A DNA stretch of 64,000 bases, from assembly GCF_900176355.1 (NCBI RefSeq), contig NZ_FWXI01000013.1, positions 1-64,000 of the forward strand, given 5' to 3'. Both the position numbers and the translations under genes were made by a program. Shown in pieces: positions 30,217 to 40,374 of this stretch. The notes beneath the pieces are model-generated. The model had not been told where the DNA came from. It made no database searches and worked only from the letters and a program-made list of their open reading frames with translations. Each line of letters begins with the position of its first letter. Within the stretch, counting starts at the first letter, position 1. This DNA is from Sporomusa malonica (GTDB lineage: Bacteria; Bacillota; Negativicutes; Sporomusales; Sporomusaceae).

Positions 30217-31611
30217 TTGAATGTGCTGACCAGCGATGATACTATTAGCGCTATAGCCACGGCGATCGGTGAGGGCGGCATTGGCATTGTCAGGGTAAGC
30301 GGCAGTAAGGCTGTAGCTATTGCGGACAAGCTGTTTATCGGTAAAACAGGCAAGCGGGCTGCTGATATTCTGTCCCATCAAGTTGTTTATGGTGATATTG
30401 TTGACCCGGGTAGCGGTGAAACGATCGATGAGGCAATACTGATTATTATGCGCGGTCCACGGTCTTATACCCGTGAGGATATTGTCGAGATTCATTGTCA
30501 TGGCGGCCCAGTGCCGTTAAGGCGTATTTTGGATTTGACGCTTACGCTGGGTGCCAGGCTGGCTGAGCCTGGTGAGTTTACTAAACGGGCATTTTTGAGC
30601 GGGCGCCTTGATTTGGCTCAGGCCGAGGCGGTCATTGATATAATCAGATCAAAAACAGATGCTTCCCTTAGGGTGGCAGTAGGTAATCTGTCAGGGACTT
30701 TATCTGGCGAGATTAAACACTTACGCCATGATATCCTCAAGATGATTGCCCAGCTAGAGGCAGCCATTGATTTTCCTGAAGAGGATATTGAGGAAGCGGC
30801 AGCTGCTGATGTCGCTGAGCTAATTGTCAAGGCTAACGCTGAGATTGGTAAACTCCTATCCACAGCTCAGACAGGCCGGATTTTGCGTGAGGGTCTGGCA
30901 ACTGTTATTGTTGGTAAGCCCAATGTTGGTAAATCAAGCCTGCTCAATGCCCTGCTGCGGGAAAAGCGGGCTATTGTTACCGATATACCAGGAACGACCA
31001 GAGATATTATCGAGGAATATGTTAATATTCGCGGCATACCGCTTAAAATTATTGATACAGCAGGTATTCGTGAGACAACCGATGTTGTGGAGAAAATTGG
31101 CGTAGAGCGGGCTAAGGAGCTTGTAAATCAGGCAGATCTTATTTTACTGCTTTTAGATGCCTCCATGCCACTGTCTGCTGAAGACCGGGCTGTATTAGAG
31201 CTGCTTGCAGGCAGACAAGCCATTATTCTTGTGAATAAGAGTGATTTGCCATCCTTGCTTGAGTTTGAGGAACTAAAAAAGGCTGCAGGCAACCGGCTGG
31301 TATTAAAAATTTCTGTAACCCAAGGGGATGGACTGGCTGAATTGGAGCAAGCAATCGCTGATTTAGTTTACAGTGGTCATGTCAGTCAGGGGGAAGCTGC
31401 TTTTGTTAACAATGTTCGTCATGCTGACGCGTTAAGGCATACCAGTCAGCGGCTGGAAGAAGCCCTGGCAACAATTGAAGCTGGCATGCCGCCTGATTGT
31501 ATTGTTGTTGACCTCCGAGCCGCCTGGGAGAAGCTTGGTGAAATTACCGGTGATACGGTTGGTGAAGATATAATTGACCAGATATTTACTCAGTTTTGTA
31601 TCGGGAAGTAA
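30217..31611 (+). CDS. mnmE: tRNA modification GTPase MnmE
   Basis: 464 residues. MnmE with MnmG makes the 5-carboxymethylaminomethyl group on wobble U34. It has the N-terminal folate-binding domain ([23 protein letters not shown]), a helical domain, an embedded G domain ([27 protein letters not shown]) and the C-terminal FCIGK motif. The TTG at 30217 is chosen because AAGGAG (30202-30207) precedes it at 9 bases; ATGs at 30187 and 30196 lack one. It begins the mnmE-mnmG-rsmG-noc operon. Confidence 0.95.
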   Translation: MNVLTSDDTISAIATAIGEGGIGIVRVSGSKAVAIADKLFIGKTGKRAADILSHQVVYGDIVDPGSGETIDEAILIIMRGPRSYTREDIVEIHCHGGPVPLRRILDLTLTLGARLAEPGEFTKRAFLSGRLDLAQAEAVIDIIRSKTDASLRVAVGNLSGTLSGEIKHLRHDILKMIAQLEAAIDFPEEDIEEAAAADVAELIVKANAEIGKLLSTAQTGRILREGLATVIVGKPNVGKSSLLNALLREKRAIVTDIPGTTRDIIEEYVNIRGIPLKIIDTAGIRETTDVVEKIGVERAKELVNQADLILLLLDASMPLSAEDRAVLELLAGRQAIILVNKSDLPSLLEFEELKKAAGNRLVLKISVTQGDGLAELEQAIADLVYSGHVSQGEAAFVNNVRHADALRHTSQRLEEALATIEAGMPPDCIVVDLRAAWEKLGEITGDTVGEDIIDQIFTQFCIGK

Positions 31612-31627
31612 GAATGAGGTGGAAATT

Positions 31628-33502
31628 TTGTTTCAAGCAAATAATTATGACGTAGTAGTCATCGGTGCTGGGCATGCTGGCTGTGAGGCAGCGCTGGCTG
31701 CGGCCCGGCTGGGATGCCGGACACTGATTACTACGCTTAATATGGATAATATTGCGATGATGCCCTGTAATCCGGCAGTAGGTGGACCGGCTAAAGGCCA
31801 TCTGGTGCGGGAGATAGACGCATTGGGCGGCGAAATGGGTGTTAATACTGATAAGACCTGTATTCAAGTGCGTATGCTCAATACAGGTAAAGGACCTGCT
31901 GTTCATGCTTTGCGGGCACAGGCTGATAAACAGTTGTATCAAATGGCTATGAAGCATACGCTGGAGAAACAGCCGAATCTTGATGTTAAACAAGCACTTG
32001 TTGACAACATTCTTGTCGAAAATGGACAGGTAACAGGCATAGTTACTGAGCTGGGAGAAGTATATGGTTCTAAGTGCGTAATTATCGCCACAGGCACTTA
32101 TCTGCGCGGCAAGATTATCATAGGCGATATTAACTATCCTGGCGGTCCTGCTGGTCAGCGGCCGGCTGAAAAGCTGTCTGAGGCAATCCGCGGACTAGGC
32201 ATCTCGCTTATGAGGTTTAAAACCGGTACCCCGGCCAGGGTGGATGCCCGCACTGTTGATACCAGTAAGATGACTATTCAGCCTGGCGATGATATAACCC
32301 ACAATTTCTCTTTTATGAGTGATATTATAACGCGGGAGCAGACGCCCTGCTGGCTTACATATACCAATGAGGAGACTCATGCCATTATCAGAGCCAATAT
32401 GCACCGTTCGCCTTTATATATGGGAGTTATCGAGGGAACAGGACCGCGTTATTGTCCATCAATTGAGGATAAGGTCGTGCGGTTTGCTGATAAATTGTCT
32501 CATCAGGTATTTGTTGAGCCAGAAGGAACAGGCACTACCGAAATGTATATTCAAGGTATGTCTACAAGCCTGCCTGTGGATGTTCAATTAGCTTTTCTGC
32601 GAACTATTCCTGGTTTAGAGAAGGCGGAAATTATGCGTGCAGGCTATGCCATTGAGTATGATTGTGTTGACCCGACTGAACTTAAACCAACCCTTGAGAC
32701 TAAAAAGATTGGTGGGTTGTTTTCCTCAGGGCAGGCGAATGGTACATCAGGTTACGAAGAGGCTGCCGCTCAGGGGCTTATGGCTGGCATTAACGCTGCC
32801 CTCTTGGCCCAAGCTAAGCCCCCCTTCATTTTATCGCGCTCAGAGGCTTATATTGGCGTTCTGATTGATGACTTAGTAACCAAGGGTACCTCTGAGCCTT
32901 ACCGGATTATGACCTCACGGGCCGAATACCGGCTAATTCTGCGCCAAGACAACGCCGACCTTAGATTGACTGAAAGAGGCCGCGAAATTGGTCTTGTGAG
33001 TGATGAGCGGTATCAACGGTTTACTGCTAAACAGCAAGCTGTTCAAAGCACGCTTACTCTCTTAAAAAGTAAGCAGATTACACCAGTACCTGAGATGCAA
33101 AACAGGTTGGCCGCTCTCGGCACTGCTGAACTACGGACAGGCATTACGCTGTATGATCTGCTTAGGCGCACAGAAGTGAACTATGAGGCCATGCGTACCC
33201 AATTTGACTTGCCGGAGATACCGTCCTTGGTACGGGAACAGGTCGAGATTGCCGTTAAGTATGAGGGGTATATCCAAAAGCAATTTGAACAGGTCGAGCG
33301 CTCAGCCAAATTGGAAGCAAAACACCTGCCAGATGATATTGATTACAGTCAAATCAGTGGTCTGGCGCTGGAAGCCCGGCAGAAACTTAATAAAATCCGG
33401 CCATTGTCAGTTGGCCAGGCAGCACGCATATCAGGGGTTTCCCCGGCCGATATCTCCATACTCATGGTGTACCTGGAACAGCGGCGGGGCCGACAAGAGT
33501 AA
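31628..33502 (+). CDS. mnmG: tRNA uridine-5-carboxymethylaminomethyl modification enzyme MnmG
   Basis: 624-residue FAD-dependent partner of MnmE. The Rossmann motif [14 protein letters not shown] is at the N-terminus, followed by [41 protein letters not shown] and [22 protein letters not shown]. The TTG at 31628 follows GAGGTGG; a frame reaching 31574 would run deep into mnmE. Confidence 0.96.
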   Translation: MFQANNYDVVVIGAGHAGCEAALAAARLGCRTLITTLNMDNIAMMPCNPAVGGPAKGHLVREIDALGGEMGVNTDKTCIQVRMLNTGKGPAVHALRAQADKQLYQMAMKHTLEKQPNLDVKQALVDNILVENGQVTGIVTELGEVYGSKCVIIATGTYLRGKIIIGDINYPGGPAGQRPAEKLSEAIRGLGISLMRFKTGTPARVDARTVDTSKMTIQPGDDITHNFSFMSDIITREQTPCWLTYTNEETHAIIRANMHRSPLYMGVIEGTGPRYCPSIEDKVVRFADKLSHQVFVEPEGTGTTEMYIQGMSTSLPVDVQLAFLRTIPGLEKAEIMRAGYAIEYDCVDPTELKPTLETKKIGGLFSSGQANGTSGYEEAAAQGLMAGINAALLAQAKPPFILSRSEAYIGVLIDDLVTKGTSEPYRIMTSRAEYRLILRQDNADLRLTERGREIGLVSDERYQRFTAKQQAVQSTLTLLKSKQITPVPEMQNRLAALGTAELRTGITLYDLLRRTEVNYEAMRTQFDLPEIPSLVREQVEIAVKYEGYIQKQFEQVERSAKLEAKHLPDDIDYSQISGLALEARQKLNKIRPLSVGQAARISGVSPADISILMVYLEQRRGRQE

Positions 33503-33514
33503 GGGAGCTGTTTT

Positions 33515-34234
33515 ATGGAACATTTTAAAGATCTGCTGGCGCAGGCAGCGGCAAAATACGGACTGAACCTGTCAGAAGGCCAGATTGAGGCCATGAATAC
33601 TTACTACCGTCTGCTTATTGAATGGAATGAAAAAATAAACCTGACTGCCATTACCCAGCCTCATGAAGTGGCTGTTAAACATATGATTGACTCACTATCT
33701 TGCTACCAGGAGGATATCTTTAATTCCGGCACCAGCATAATTGATGTTGGCACAGGTGCTGGTTTCCCTGGTATTCCCCTTAAGATTTATCAGCCTGACC
33801 TAAAACTTACGCTTATGGATTCGCTCAATAAACGCCTGCTATTTTTGCGGAAGGTCACAGACACTCTTACCCTTGAGGGGGTGGATATTGTTCATGCTCG
33901 AGCAGAGGAAGGCGGCAAAAATAAGCTGCATCGTGAGAAATACCAGATAGCCGTGTCGCGGGCGGTGGCCAGATTGAATGTTCTGTGTGAACTATGTCTG
34001 CCGTTTGTTAAAACAGGCGGCTGGTTTATTGCGCTTAAAGGAGCCCAGTATGAGGATGAAGCGGCAGAAGCTGCCAAGGCAATAACTATTCTAGGTGGCA
34101 GGCTTGAACGGATTGAGCCAGTTAACCTCCCAGGGCTTGTTGATAAGCGGGCTGTAATCTATATCAGAAAGATTGCAGCCACCCCGCAGGATTATCCCCG
34201 TCGCCCAGGCACACCTGAAAAAAAGCCGCTTTAA
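33515..34234 (+). CDS. rsmG: 16S rRNA (guanine527-N7)-methyltransferase RsmG
   Basis: 239 residues. The SAM-binding motif IIDVGTGAGFPGIPLKI and the following LTLMDSLNKRLLFLRKV are typical, as is the N-terminal NEKINLTAIT. Loss of this enzyme gives low-level streptomycin resistance in other bacteria. GGGAGC precedes the ATG; the gene lies 13 bases after mnmG. Confidence 0.95.
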   Translation: MEHFKDLLAQAAAKYGLNLSEGQIEAMNTYYRLLIEWNEKINLTAITQPHEVAVKHMIDSLSCYQEDIFNSGTSIIDVGTGAGFPGIPLKIYQPDLKLTLMDSLNKRLLFLRKVTDTLTLEGVDIVHARAEEGGKNKLHREKYQIAVSRAVARLNVLCELCLPFVKTGGWFIALKGAQYEDEAAEAAKAITILGGRLERIEPVNLPGLVDKRAVIYIRKIAATPQDYPRRPGTPEKKPL

Positions 34235-34312
34235 TTTAGAGGAAAATTCCATTGGCTGCAGAATATAGAGAATAAAGCATGTCCCTAATGTTGTTTTGTA
34301 GGTGGTGGAAAC

Positions 34313-35263
34313 ATGAGAAACTTGGCCAGACTGTTTGGTATTGGAGAGGCTTCGCCAACTGTTCCCGAACTTGTTCCAGAAAGTATCCCGACTGATACTA
34401 TTAAAGAAACAGATGCAGCTAATACTGCTCCTAATAATACAGATTTAGGCTCTGGTATTGAATCTCAGTCAGTCCAACTAGTCTCACCAGAAGCTATTAT
34501 GCCCAATCGGTTCCAACCCCGTAAGACATTTAATGACGATTCTCTTAAGGAATTGGCCGCGTCTATTCGTGAGTTCGGCGTAATTCAGCCACTCCTGGTT
34601 CGCCGTCAAGGGGAAGCATATGAATTGGTTGCTGGCGAACGGCGGCTGAGGGCCTCCCGGTTGGCTGGTCTTGCTGAGGTTCCGGTTATTGTGCGGGAAC
34701 TAGAGGATCAAGAAATGGCTGAACTGGCGATGATCGAAAACCTGCAGCGGGAAGATTTGCACTTTTTGGAAGAGGCTGAAGGCTATCAACATCTGATTGC
34801 AAGCTTTAACTTTACCCAAGAGGAGTTAGCCCGAAGAGTAGGGAAAAATCAATCTACCATTGCCAATAAACTTCGCTTATTAAAATTGGCTCCTGAAATA
34901 CGCCAATCGGTTGTTGGCCAAAACTTAACCGAGCGCCACGCTCGGGCTTTGCTAAAGCTGGATGATACCCAGGTGCAAATGGAAGTACTTGACGGGGTAA
35001 AGGAAAAGGGTTTAAATGTTCGGGAAACCGAAGACTTAATAGAAACCTATTCCGGGAATATTTCCCGGGAAAAGGAAAAACAGGCAACGCCAAGGCAGAC
35101 TGTCGTAAAGATTATTAAAGATGTCCGCATTTTTATTAATACTATCAATAGTGTAATTAGCCAAATGAAGAAAAGTGGTATGGATATTAAGGTTAAGCAG
35201 GATATTGAAGGTGATTATGTTAATATCAATATCCAGGTGAAAAACAATCGAAAAAGTAGTTAA
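34313..35263 (+). CDS. noc: Nucleoid occlusion protein Noc
   Basis: 316-residue ParB-fold protein. It begins MRNLARLFGIGE, an amphipathic helix like the membrane-targeting end of Noc. A ParB/Srx domain follows (about 60-150, PNRFQPRKTF, VAGERRLRASRLAGL and ENLQREDLHFLEEAEGY), then a helix-turn-helix (FTQEELARRVGKNQSTIANKLRLL). Since a separate parA-parB pair lies 4 kb away and this gene follows rsmG, as in B. subtilis, Noc is the best assignment. Noc blocks division over the chromosome and spreads from its own sites, one of which lies in this gene. Confidence 0.88.
   Translation: MRNLARLFGIGEASPTVPELVPESIPTDTIKETDAANTAPNNTDLGSGIESQSVQLVSPEAIMPNRFQPRKTFNDDSLKELAASIREFGVIQPLLVRRQGEAYELVAGERRLRASRLAGLAEVPVIVRELEDQEMAELAMIENLQREDLHFLEEAEGYQHLIASFNFTQEELARRVGKNQSTIANKLRLLKLAPEIRQSVVGQNLTERHARALLKLDDTQVQMEVLDGVKEKGLNVRETEDLIETYSGNISREKEKQATPRQTVVKIIKDVRIFINTINSVISQMKKSGMDIKVKQDIEGDYVNINIQVKNNRKSS
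35060..35073 (+). promoter_or_regulatory. Noc-binding-site-like palindrome inside noc
   Basis: ATTTCCCGGGAAAA matches 13 of 14 positions of the Noc consensus ATTTCCCGGGAAAT. Directly next to it is a second perfect inverted repeat, TATTCCGGGAATA (35048-35060), which resembles a shortened version. Both are within the noc coding sequence. Confidence 0.65.
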
Positions 35264-35277
35264 TACTATTATCTAAA

Positions 35278-35370
35278 TAAAGAAAACATGGCTTGCGCCG
35301 AGCCTTTGGCGAAAGCGGAAGCCGATGTTGCCTTATCCAGACGGAAAGTTTTACTTTCTTACAGGATAAA
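35278..35370 (+). repeat. Dispersed two-hairpin 3'-UTR repeat, copy E
   Basis: It starts 15 bases after the noc stop codon and ends just before the terminator. Hairpin 1 pairs GGCTT (35290-35294) with AAGCC (35319-35323), with inner CGCC (35296-35299) and GGCG (35308-35311). Hairpin 2 pairs TTATCC (35333-35338) with GGATAA (35364-35369), with inner AAAGT (35345-35349) and ACTTT (35353-35357). It is the clearest copy and a good reference for the family. Confidence 0.92.
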
Positions 35371-35371
35371 T

Positions 35372-35410
35372 AAAGTCCTGACACCGGGAAATGGGTGCCA
35401 GGACTTTTTC
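35372..35410. terminator. Bidirectional terminator between noc and the glycohydrolase gene
   Basis: The stem AAAGTCCTGACACC / GGTGCCAGGACTTT has one mismatch and is followed by T on the plus strand and by T on the minus strand. It closes both convergent operons. Confidence 0.88.
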
Positions 35411-35413
35411 TAT

Positions 35414-36337
35414 TCAGTTATTTAAGGTGATCTTTAATAGATTGTCTGCTGTTTCCTCAATGTACTCCCGCCTGTAGAGCATTGCAAGCCACTCAGACGG
35501 TATGGCAGCTTTGCCGTAATAAGCACCGGCAAGTTGACCATAAACAGCTCCGGTGGTATCAGCGTCTTCGCCGAGGTTTACTGCCAAAAGTGCACCTTGT
35601 CTAAAGTTGTCGCTGTGGTAGAAGGCCCATAGTGCGGCTTCCAGTGAATCGGCGACATAGCCTGTACCGCGAATAGCAGGCGGGTTGCTATATTTGAACG
35701 ATCCTGCGGCTATATCGCTAATTTTGCCAGCAAGTGGAGGATTCCAGGATGTTGATAAAGGGGAATAACTGTCAGATAACAAAGAAGCTTTATCGAGGCC
35801 ACTGAGTGAGCCGATAATCAGGGCAGCTAAGTATCGGCACGCATCAACAGCCTCGGCTGCAGCATGGGTGGTACGGGAGCTGGCGGCAGCCAGGTCAATC
35901 GCTAAAGCGGGATTGGCGGCAAAGGCTAAAGGAATAGGGGCTAGGCGCATAATAGAACCGTTACCGGCAGTACGGGGATCATTAGAGCCGGCATAAGGCT
36001 GACTAGTACGGCCATAGGTATCAAGTGCGCTCCGCACGGTATTACCGATATCAAAGCAGGTGCCGGTGCTGCTTAAATAGCCTTCTTTGTACCAGCGAAC
36101 ATAGCGATCCATCTGGTCAGCAGGGTTAAAACCCTGACAGCTGATTAAACTGTCTGCCAGGCATAGGGCCATACTTGTATCATCAGTCCATTCTCCCGGC
36201 TTGAGGTTAAAAGGGCCGCCCCCAATTAGTCCGGTTACTGGGGTAAAGCTGCCAGGCGTTTTGAACTCCAGCGGCATTCCTAAAGCATCGCATATGGCTA
36301 GGCCTAATAAAGCGCCACGGTAACGATCTTGAGCCAT
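35414..36337 (-). CDS. ADP-ribosylglycohydrolase family protein
   Basis: 307 residues of the DraG/ARH family, which removes ADP-ribose from proteins or metabolites using a two-metal centre. The metal-binding motifs WTDDTSMAL (about 50-58) and [20 protein letters not shown] (about 262-281) are intact. It begins 12 bases after metH, with its AGGAGG over the metH stop, so it is the last gene of the methionine synthase operon. No ADP-ribosyltransferase partner is visible in the window; the target is unknown. Confidence 0.9.
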   Translation of the reverse strand: MAQDRYRGALLGLAICDALGMPLEFKTPGSFTPVTGLIGGGPFNLKPGEWTDDTSMALCLADSLISCQGFNPADQMDRYVRWYKEGYLSSTGTCFDIGNTVRSALDTYGRTSQPYAGSNDPRTAGNGSIMRLAPIPLAFAANPALAIDLAAASSRTTHAAAEAVDACRYLAALIIGSLSGLDKASLLSDSYSPLSTSWNPPLAGKISDIAAGSFKYSNPPAIRGTGYVADSLEAALWAFYHSDNFRQGALLAVNLGEDADTTGAVYGQLAGAYYGKAAIPSEWLAMLYRREYIEETADNLLKITLNN

Positions 36338-36349
36338 GACAGCCGCCTC

Positions 36350-38716
36350 CTAGCACCCCAGTAATTTTTTAGCAATGTTGACAGCCGCTACGCCGTTGGC
36401 GGCGTAGGCATCAGCCCCGGCCTGCCTGGCATAGCTTTCTGTAAGAACAGCACCACCCACAATGGATTTACCAGTATAGCCTGCGGCTTTGAGTGCGGAA
36501 ATAGTTATGTCTACTTGCGGCAGGGTAGTAGTCATTAGTGCACATAGGCCCACAAGCTGTGCCTGATGTTCTTTAGCGGCGGCTACTATGGTTTCAGGGG
36601 CAACGTCTTTGCCTAAATCAATCACGGTAAAGCCGTTGTTTTCCATAAGAGCGGCGACAATATTTTTGCCTAGGTCGTGAATATCGCCTTTGACTGTGGC
36701 TAATAGTACTGTTCCTAAGCTTTGGGTAGTGTGGGATGGAAGTACCTCTTTAATGGTCATAAAGGCAGTGCGCATAGTCTCGGCTGATAAAAGCACCTGG
36801 GGTAGGAAACAGCGGCCTTGGCCGAAGGCCTGGCCGACTTCATTCATGGCTGCCGTCAGTGCCTGTTCAGTAATGGTAAGAGGAGTATGATGCTCGGCAA
36901 GCGCCTGGCGAATGAGGGGAACAACACCTGTTGTTTCGCCATTGACTACTGTTTGGCGAATTTGCGTTAATATATCAGGGGCCGCATTGCTGACAGCAGC
37001 TGTCTGGGCTGGCATATCCACATATTTTTTGCTATAGGCAATGGCCTGGTTGTCATGGCCGCCTAAGGCGGTGGCAGCTGACCATATATCCTGCATCAAC
37101 GGATCAAAGGGGTTGAGGATCGGGGCATCAAGACCTGATGCCAGCGCCATAGCGCAAAACGCGGCATTCATTAAATCCCGGCGAGGCAGGCCAAAGGATA
37201 CGTTACTGAGGCCCATTACGGCAGGGCAGCCAAGCTGTTCGCGATACAGTTTGAGGGTGAGGAGTGTTTCAGCCGCTGCCCGGCCATCTGTGGCAACTGT
37301 CATAACAAGTGCATCAAGCAGCAGGTCATGGCGGTTTAGCCCATGTGACAAGGCGATATCGATGATTTGTTGAGCAACTTTTATACGCTCTACTGCGGTA
37401 GTAGGGACACCGCTGTCTGATAACGGTAGACATAATACAGCTGCGCCGTATTTTTTTGCAAGCGGCAGGAAGCTCTCGAGTCTTTCTGTTTCAGCGGTAA
37501 TCGAGTTAATCAGGGCGCGGCCGGGATATGCCTTGAGTCCGGCTTCAAGCGCGGCTGGGTCGGTTGTGTCGATGGCTAACGGCACATCAACTAAGACAGA
37601 TAATTCCTCAACAGCCTGTTTCATGAGGGCGATTTGGTCAACACCAGGTACACCCATATTAACATCCAGGATACCGGCACCGGCTTTTATTTGAGCAAGG
37701 GCATCTTTTTTGACAGTAACAAAATTGCCTTCTTTAAGATCATTGGCTAAGGTCTTACGGCCAGTGGGGTTAATGCGTTCGCCGATAATGACTGGTGCGA
37801 ACTGGGGTCCAAGGTATATGGCACGGGTGCGGCTAGTTAAAGCAGTAACATGTTGAAGGCGGCGCTCTGGTGGGCTGGGTAGTTTGTCTACGGTTTGTCT
37901 AATTGCTTTGATATGGGCAGGTGTAGTGCCGCAGCAACCGCCAATGAAGGTGGCTCCGGCAGCTGCCAGCTTAGGTATCCAGGCTGCCATTTCATCAGCT
38001 TGCATCGGGAAAACCGTCTGTCCATTTATGAGCTCAGGCATACCGGCATTTGGCTGAACACTAATTGGCAAAGAACAAGACTGGGCTAAGGTTTCAATAA
38101 CCGGCAAAAGTTGGGCTGGTCCTAAAGAGCAGTTGGCGCCAATTATGCTTGCCCCCATAGCCTCTAAGGTAATTGCGGCTGTGCGCGGATCAGTACCTGT
38201 TACCGTGCGGCCATCGGCATCAAATGATAGCTGGCAGATAACAGGTTTGTTGGTTGCAGCCTTGGCTGCCAGGAGTGCAGCCCGCATCTCCTGAATATCA
38301 ATAATGGTTTCAATCAGTATGTAGTCAACCCCGGCTTGATCCAGTGCGTGGATTTGTTCGTAAAATACATCATAGGCGGTATCGAAGGTCAGTTCGCCAA
38401 GTGGCGCGATAAATTTTCCGGTTGGACCGATAGAACCTGCTACCTTGGCATGAGTGCCAGCAGCTTGACGTGCCGCAGTGACACCTGCAGCATTGAGAGC
38501 TGCTACCTTTGATTCCAGACCATAATGCGTTAACTTAATGCGGTTAGCGCCAAAGGTATTGGTTTCTATGATAGTAGCGCCTGCCTCAACATATTGGCGA
38601 TGAATGGCTATTACATTTTCTGGCTGCTCAATATTCCATAATTCAGGACACTGACCTGGCTCCAAACCCGCCTGGTGCAGCATTGTGCCCATGGCACCAT
38701 CAAAAACATGGATCAT
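36350..38716 (-). CDS. metH: B12-dependent methionine synthase, catalytic part
   Basis: 788 residues. Domains in order: homocysteine-binding barrel (1-~290) with zinc cysteines in GANCSLGP and GGCCGTTPAH, methyltetrahydrofolate (pterin) barrel (about 310-575), B12 cap (about 585-670) and B12-binding Rossmann domain with the lower-ligand motif GDIHDLGKN. The reactivation domain of E. coli MetH is absent; the upstream gene encodes it separately. Start and upstream stop overlap by one base (TAATG). No B12 or SAM riboswitch was seen upstream. Confidence 0.95.
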   Translation of the reverse strand: MIHVFDGAMGTMLHQAGLEPGQCPELWNIEQPENVIAIHRQYVEAGATIIETNTFGANRIKLTHYGLESKVAALNAAGVTAARQAAGTHAKVAGSIGPTGKFIAPLGELTFDTAYDVFYEQIHALDQAGVDYILIETIIDIQEMRAALLAAKAATNKPVICQLSFDADGRTVTGTDPRTAAITLEAMGASIIGANCSLGPAQLLPVIETLAQSCSLPISVQPNAGMPELINGQTVFPMQADEMAAWIPKLAAAGATFIGGCCGTTPAHIKAIRQTVDKLPSPPERRLQHVTALTSRTRAIYLGPQFAPVIIGERINPTGRKTLANDLKEGNFVTVKKDALAQIKAGAGILDVNMGVPGVDQIALMKQAVEELSVLVDVPLAIDTTDPAALEAGLKAYPGRALINSITAETERLESFLPLAKKYGAAVLCLPLSDSGVPTTAVERIKVAQQIIDIALSHGLNRHDLLLDALVMTVATDGRAAAETLLTLKLYREQLGCPAVMGLSNVSFGLPRRDLMNAAFCAMALASGLDAPILNPFDPLMQDIWSAATALGGHDNQAIAYSKKYVDMPAQTAAVSNAAPDILTQIRQTVVNGETTGVVPLIRQALAEHHTPLTITEQALTAAMNEVGQAFGQGRCFLPQVLLSAETMRTAFMTIKEVLPSHTTQSLGTVLLATVKGDIHDLGKNIVAALMENNGFTVIDLGKDVAPETIVAAAKEHQAQLVGLCALMTTTLPQVDITISALKAAGYTGKSIVGGAVLTESYARQAGADAYAANGVAAVNIAKKLLGC

Positions 38717-39402
38717 TATCTATCGGTCTCCTTTCGCGCATGACAGCCCGGTTGCCCGCATTTATCGCAGGACAGCTCTTGCTGATGAGGTAAACTCAGT
38801 GCTTGGTGGTAGGGATATAAGCCAATTACAGCAGTAACTGATTTACGGGGTACAAGCATTTTTGTATCTGTAACGCTCAGATCAATGGTAGCGCCTGAGG
38901 CTAGAGCCAATATCTCTGGCTGTATGTCTACTGGCCAGCCGCCATAACCGGGACTGAAGCGCCTGCCTGCCGTAAGCCCTGTACGGGCGGCTTGCCCTGA
39001 TATTACACTACAGACAGCATCACAGACTGCTTCTACAGCAGTTGTTCCGGCGGCATCTAATAACAGTCCTAAAGTATACTGGTCTCTGGAAAACAGGTTA
39101 GATACTTCTTGCTCTAGTGGTTGCCCAATTGTTACAGCCATTACTGCTACTTCGACTGCGCCACTTAAATGCTTAATAATGCTCTCTGCTGTGAGGCTAA
39201 GTGGATTAGGCGACATGATGGTATGTGAGTCTTGGTCATAGACATACACCTGCCAAACTCCTTTTGGGGTAGCCAGAAGCTGGGCTTGAGTGCATGCCTC
39301 CGTAAGGAGTGCGGCGGAAAAGTTTGCTTTACTACCTAGTCCTGCATAGCGTTTGGTTTCATCAAGGTCAACTGTTATCAAACGGGGGTGATATATCGGC
39401 AT
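38716..39402 (-). CDS. Methionine synthase activation-domain protein
   Basis: 228 residues corresponding to the reactivation domain of MetH, here as its own protein (GLGSKANFSAALLTEA, SPGYGGWPVDIQPEILA). The fold binds SAM to re-methylate oxidised cobalamin. The C-terminus carries extra cysteines, CDKCGQPGCHARKE, which could bind a metal or iron-sulfur cluster. The start at 39402 follows GGAGG; a frame reaching 39459 has no such site. It is translationally coupled to metH. Confidence 0.88.
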   Translation of the reverse strand: MPIYHPRLITVDLDETKRYAGLGSKANFSAALLTEACTQAQLLATPKGVWQVYVYDQDSHTIMSPNPLSLTAESIIKHLSGAVEVAVMAVTIGQPLEQEVSNLFSRDQYTLGLLLDAAGTTAVEAVCDAVCSVISGQAARTGLTAGRRFSPGYGGWPVDIQPEILALASGATIDLSVTDTKMLVPRKSVTAVIGLYPYHQALSLPHQQELSCDKCGQPGCHARKETDR

Positions 39403-39612
39403 TAAGAGAACCTCCAGATTAAAGTGAGGTATTATTAGCATTATATTATATTTTGCCAATTAGTTAAAGCTGTGATGTTTACAGATTAACAAATTCTTTA
39501 TAATTCTATTGTTATCAGTGATCAAGTTTTGCATATTAGCATTTTTTTGGCAGGAAATAACGCAACTGTGTTGAATGAGAAGATGGAACTATCTATTTTG
39601 AGGTGAACTAGT

Positions 39613-40374
39613 TTGGTTAAAGTAATTGCTATCGCCAATCAAAAAGGAGGAGTAGGCAAGACGACGACTTCGGTCAACCTGTCGGCTTGCTTGGCTGAGC
39701 TGGGTAAAAAGGTACTGCTTATTGATATTGACCCGCAGGGGAACTCCACAAGCGGATTGGGATTCAATAAAGGTACGATTAAGCGCTGTGTTTATGATGC
39801 TCTGGTGAATGATGTGCCGATCGACACAATTGTGGTACAGACGGAAATTGCTAACCTTAAGCTTTTACCAGCCACAATTCAACTTGCCGGGGCTGAGATT
39901 GAACTGGTCTCGATGATGTCGCGTGAGGGTAAACTTAAGCGGGCGCTGGACAAGGCGAAGTTTAGTTATGACTATGTGCTTATCGATTGCCCGCCGTCAT
40001 TAGGCTTGCTAACTATTAACTCGCTGACAGCTGCTAACTCAGTTCTTGTACCCATCCAATGTGAGTTCTATGCATTGGAGGGATTGACTCAATTAATGAG
40101 CACAGTGAGTTTGGTACAAAAAAATCTTAATCCGGTGCTTACTCTCGAAGGGGTTGTCCTTACTATGTTTGATGCCCGGACCAATTTATCCATCCAGGTT
40201 GTTGACGAGGTAAAAAACCATTTTCGTCATAAAGTTTATCAGACGATTATTCCTCGAAATGTGCGCTTAAGCGAGGCGCCTAGCCATGGACAGCCGGTAA
40301 TTAAGTATGATCCTAAGTCTAAGGGAACAGAAGTATACTTTGATTTAGCACGTGAGGTGATTGGTGATGAATAA
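39613..40374 (+). CDS. parA: Chromosome partitioning ATPase ParA/Soj
   Basis: 253-residue deviant Walker-A ATPase (KGGVGKTTTSVNLSACLAEL) that drives segregation of ParB-parS complexes and can influence DnaA. It also has LLIDIDPQGNSTSGLG and the VLIDCPPSLGLLT motif. TTG start after GAGGTG. The start of parB lies inside its last codons (8-base overlap). Confidence 0.96.
   Translation: MVKVIAIANQKGGVGKTTTSVNLSACLAELGKKVLLIDIDPQGNSTSGLGFNKGTIKRCVYDALVNDVPIDTIVVQTEIANLKLLPATIQLAGAEIELVSMMSREGKLKRALDKAKFSYDYVLIDCPPSLGLLTINSLTAANSVLVPIQCEFYALEGLTQLMSTVSLVQKNLNPVLTLEGVVLTMFDARTNLSIQVVDEVKNHFRHKVYQTIIPRNVRLSEAPSHGQPVIKYDPKSKGTEVYFDLAREVIGDE

Noticed and set aside
39403-39612. B12 or SAM riboswitch before the methionine synthase operon
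   Set aside because: Searched for the B12 box and SAM-I type motifs on the minus strand; none seen and the space before the first gene is short.
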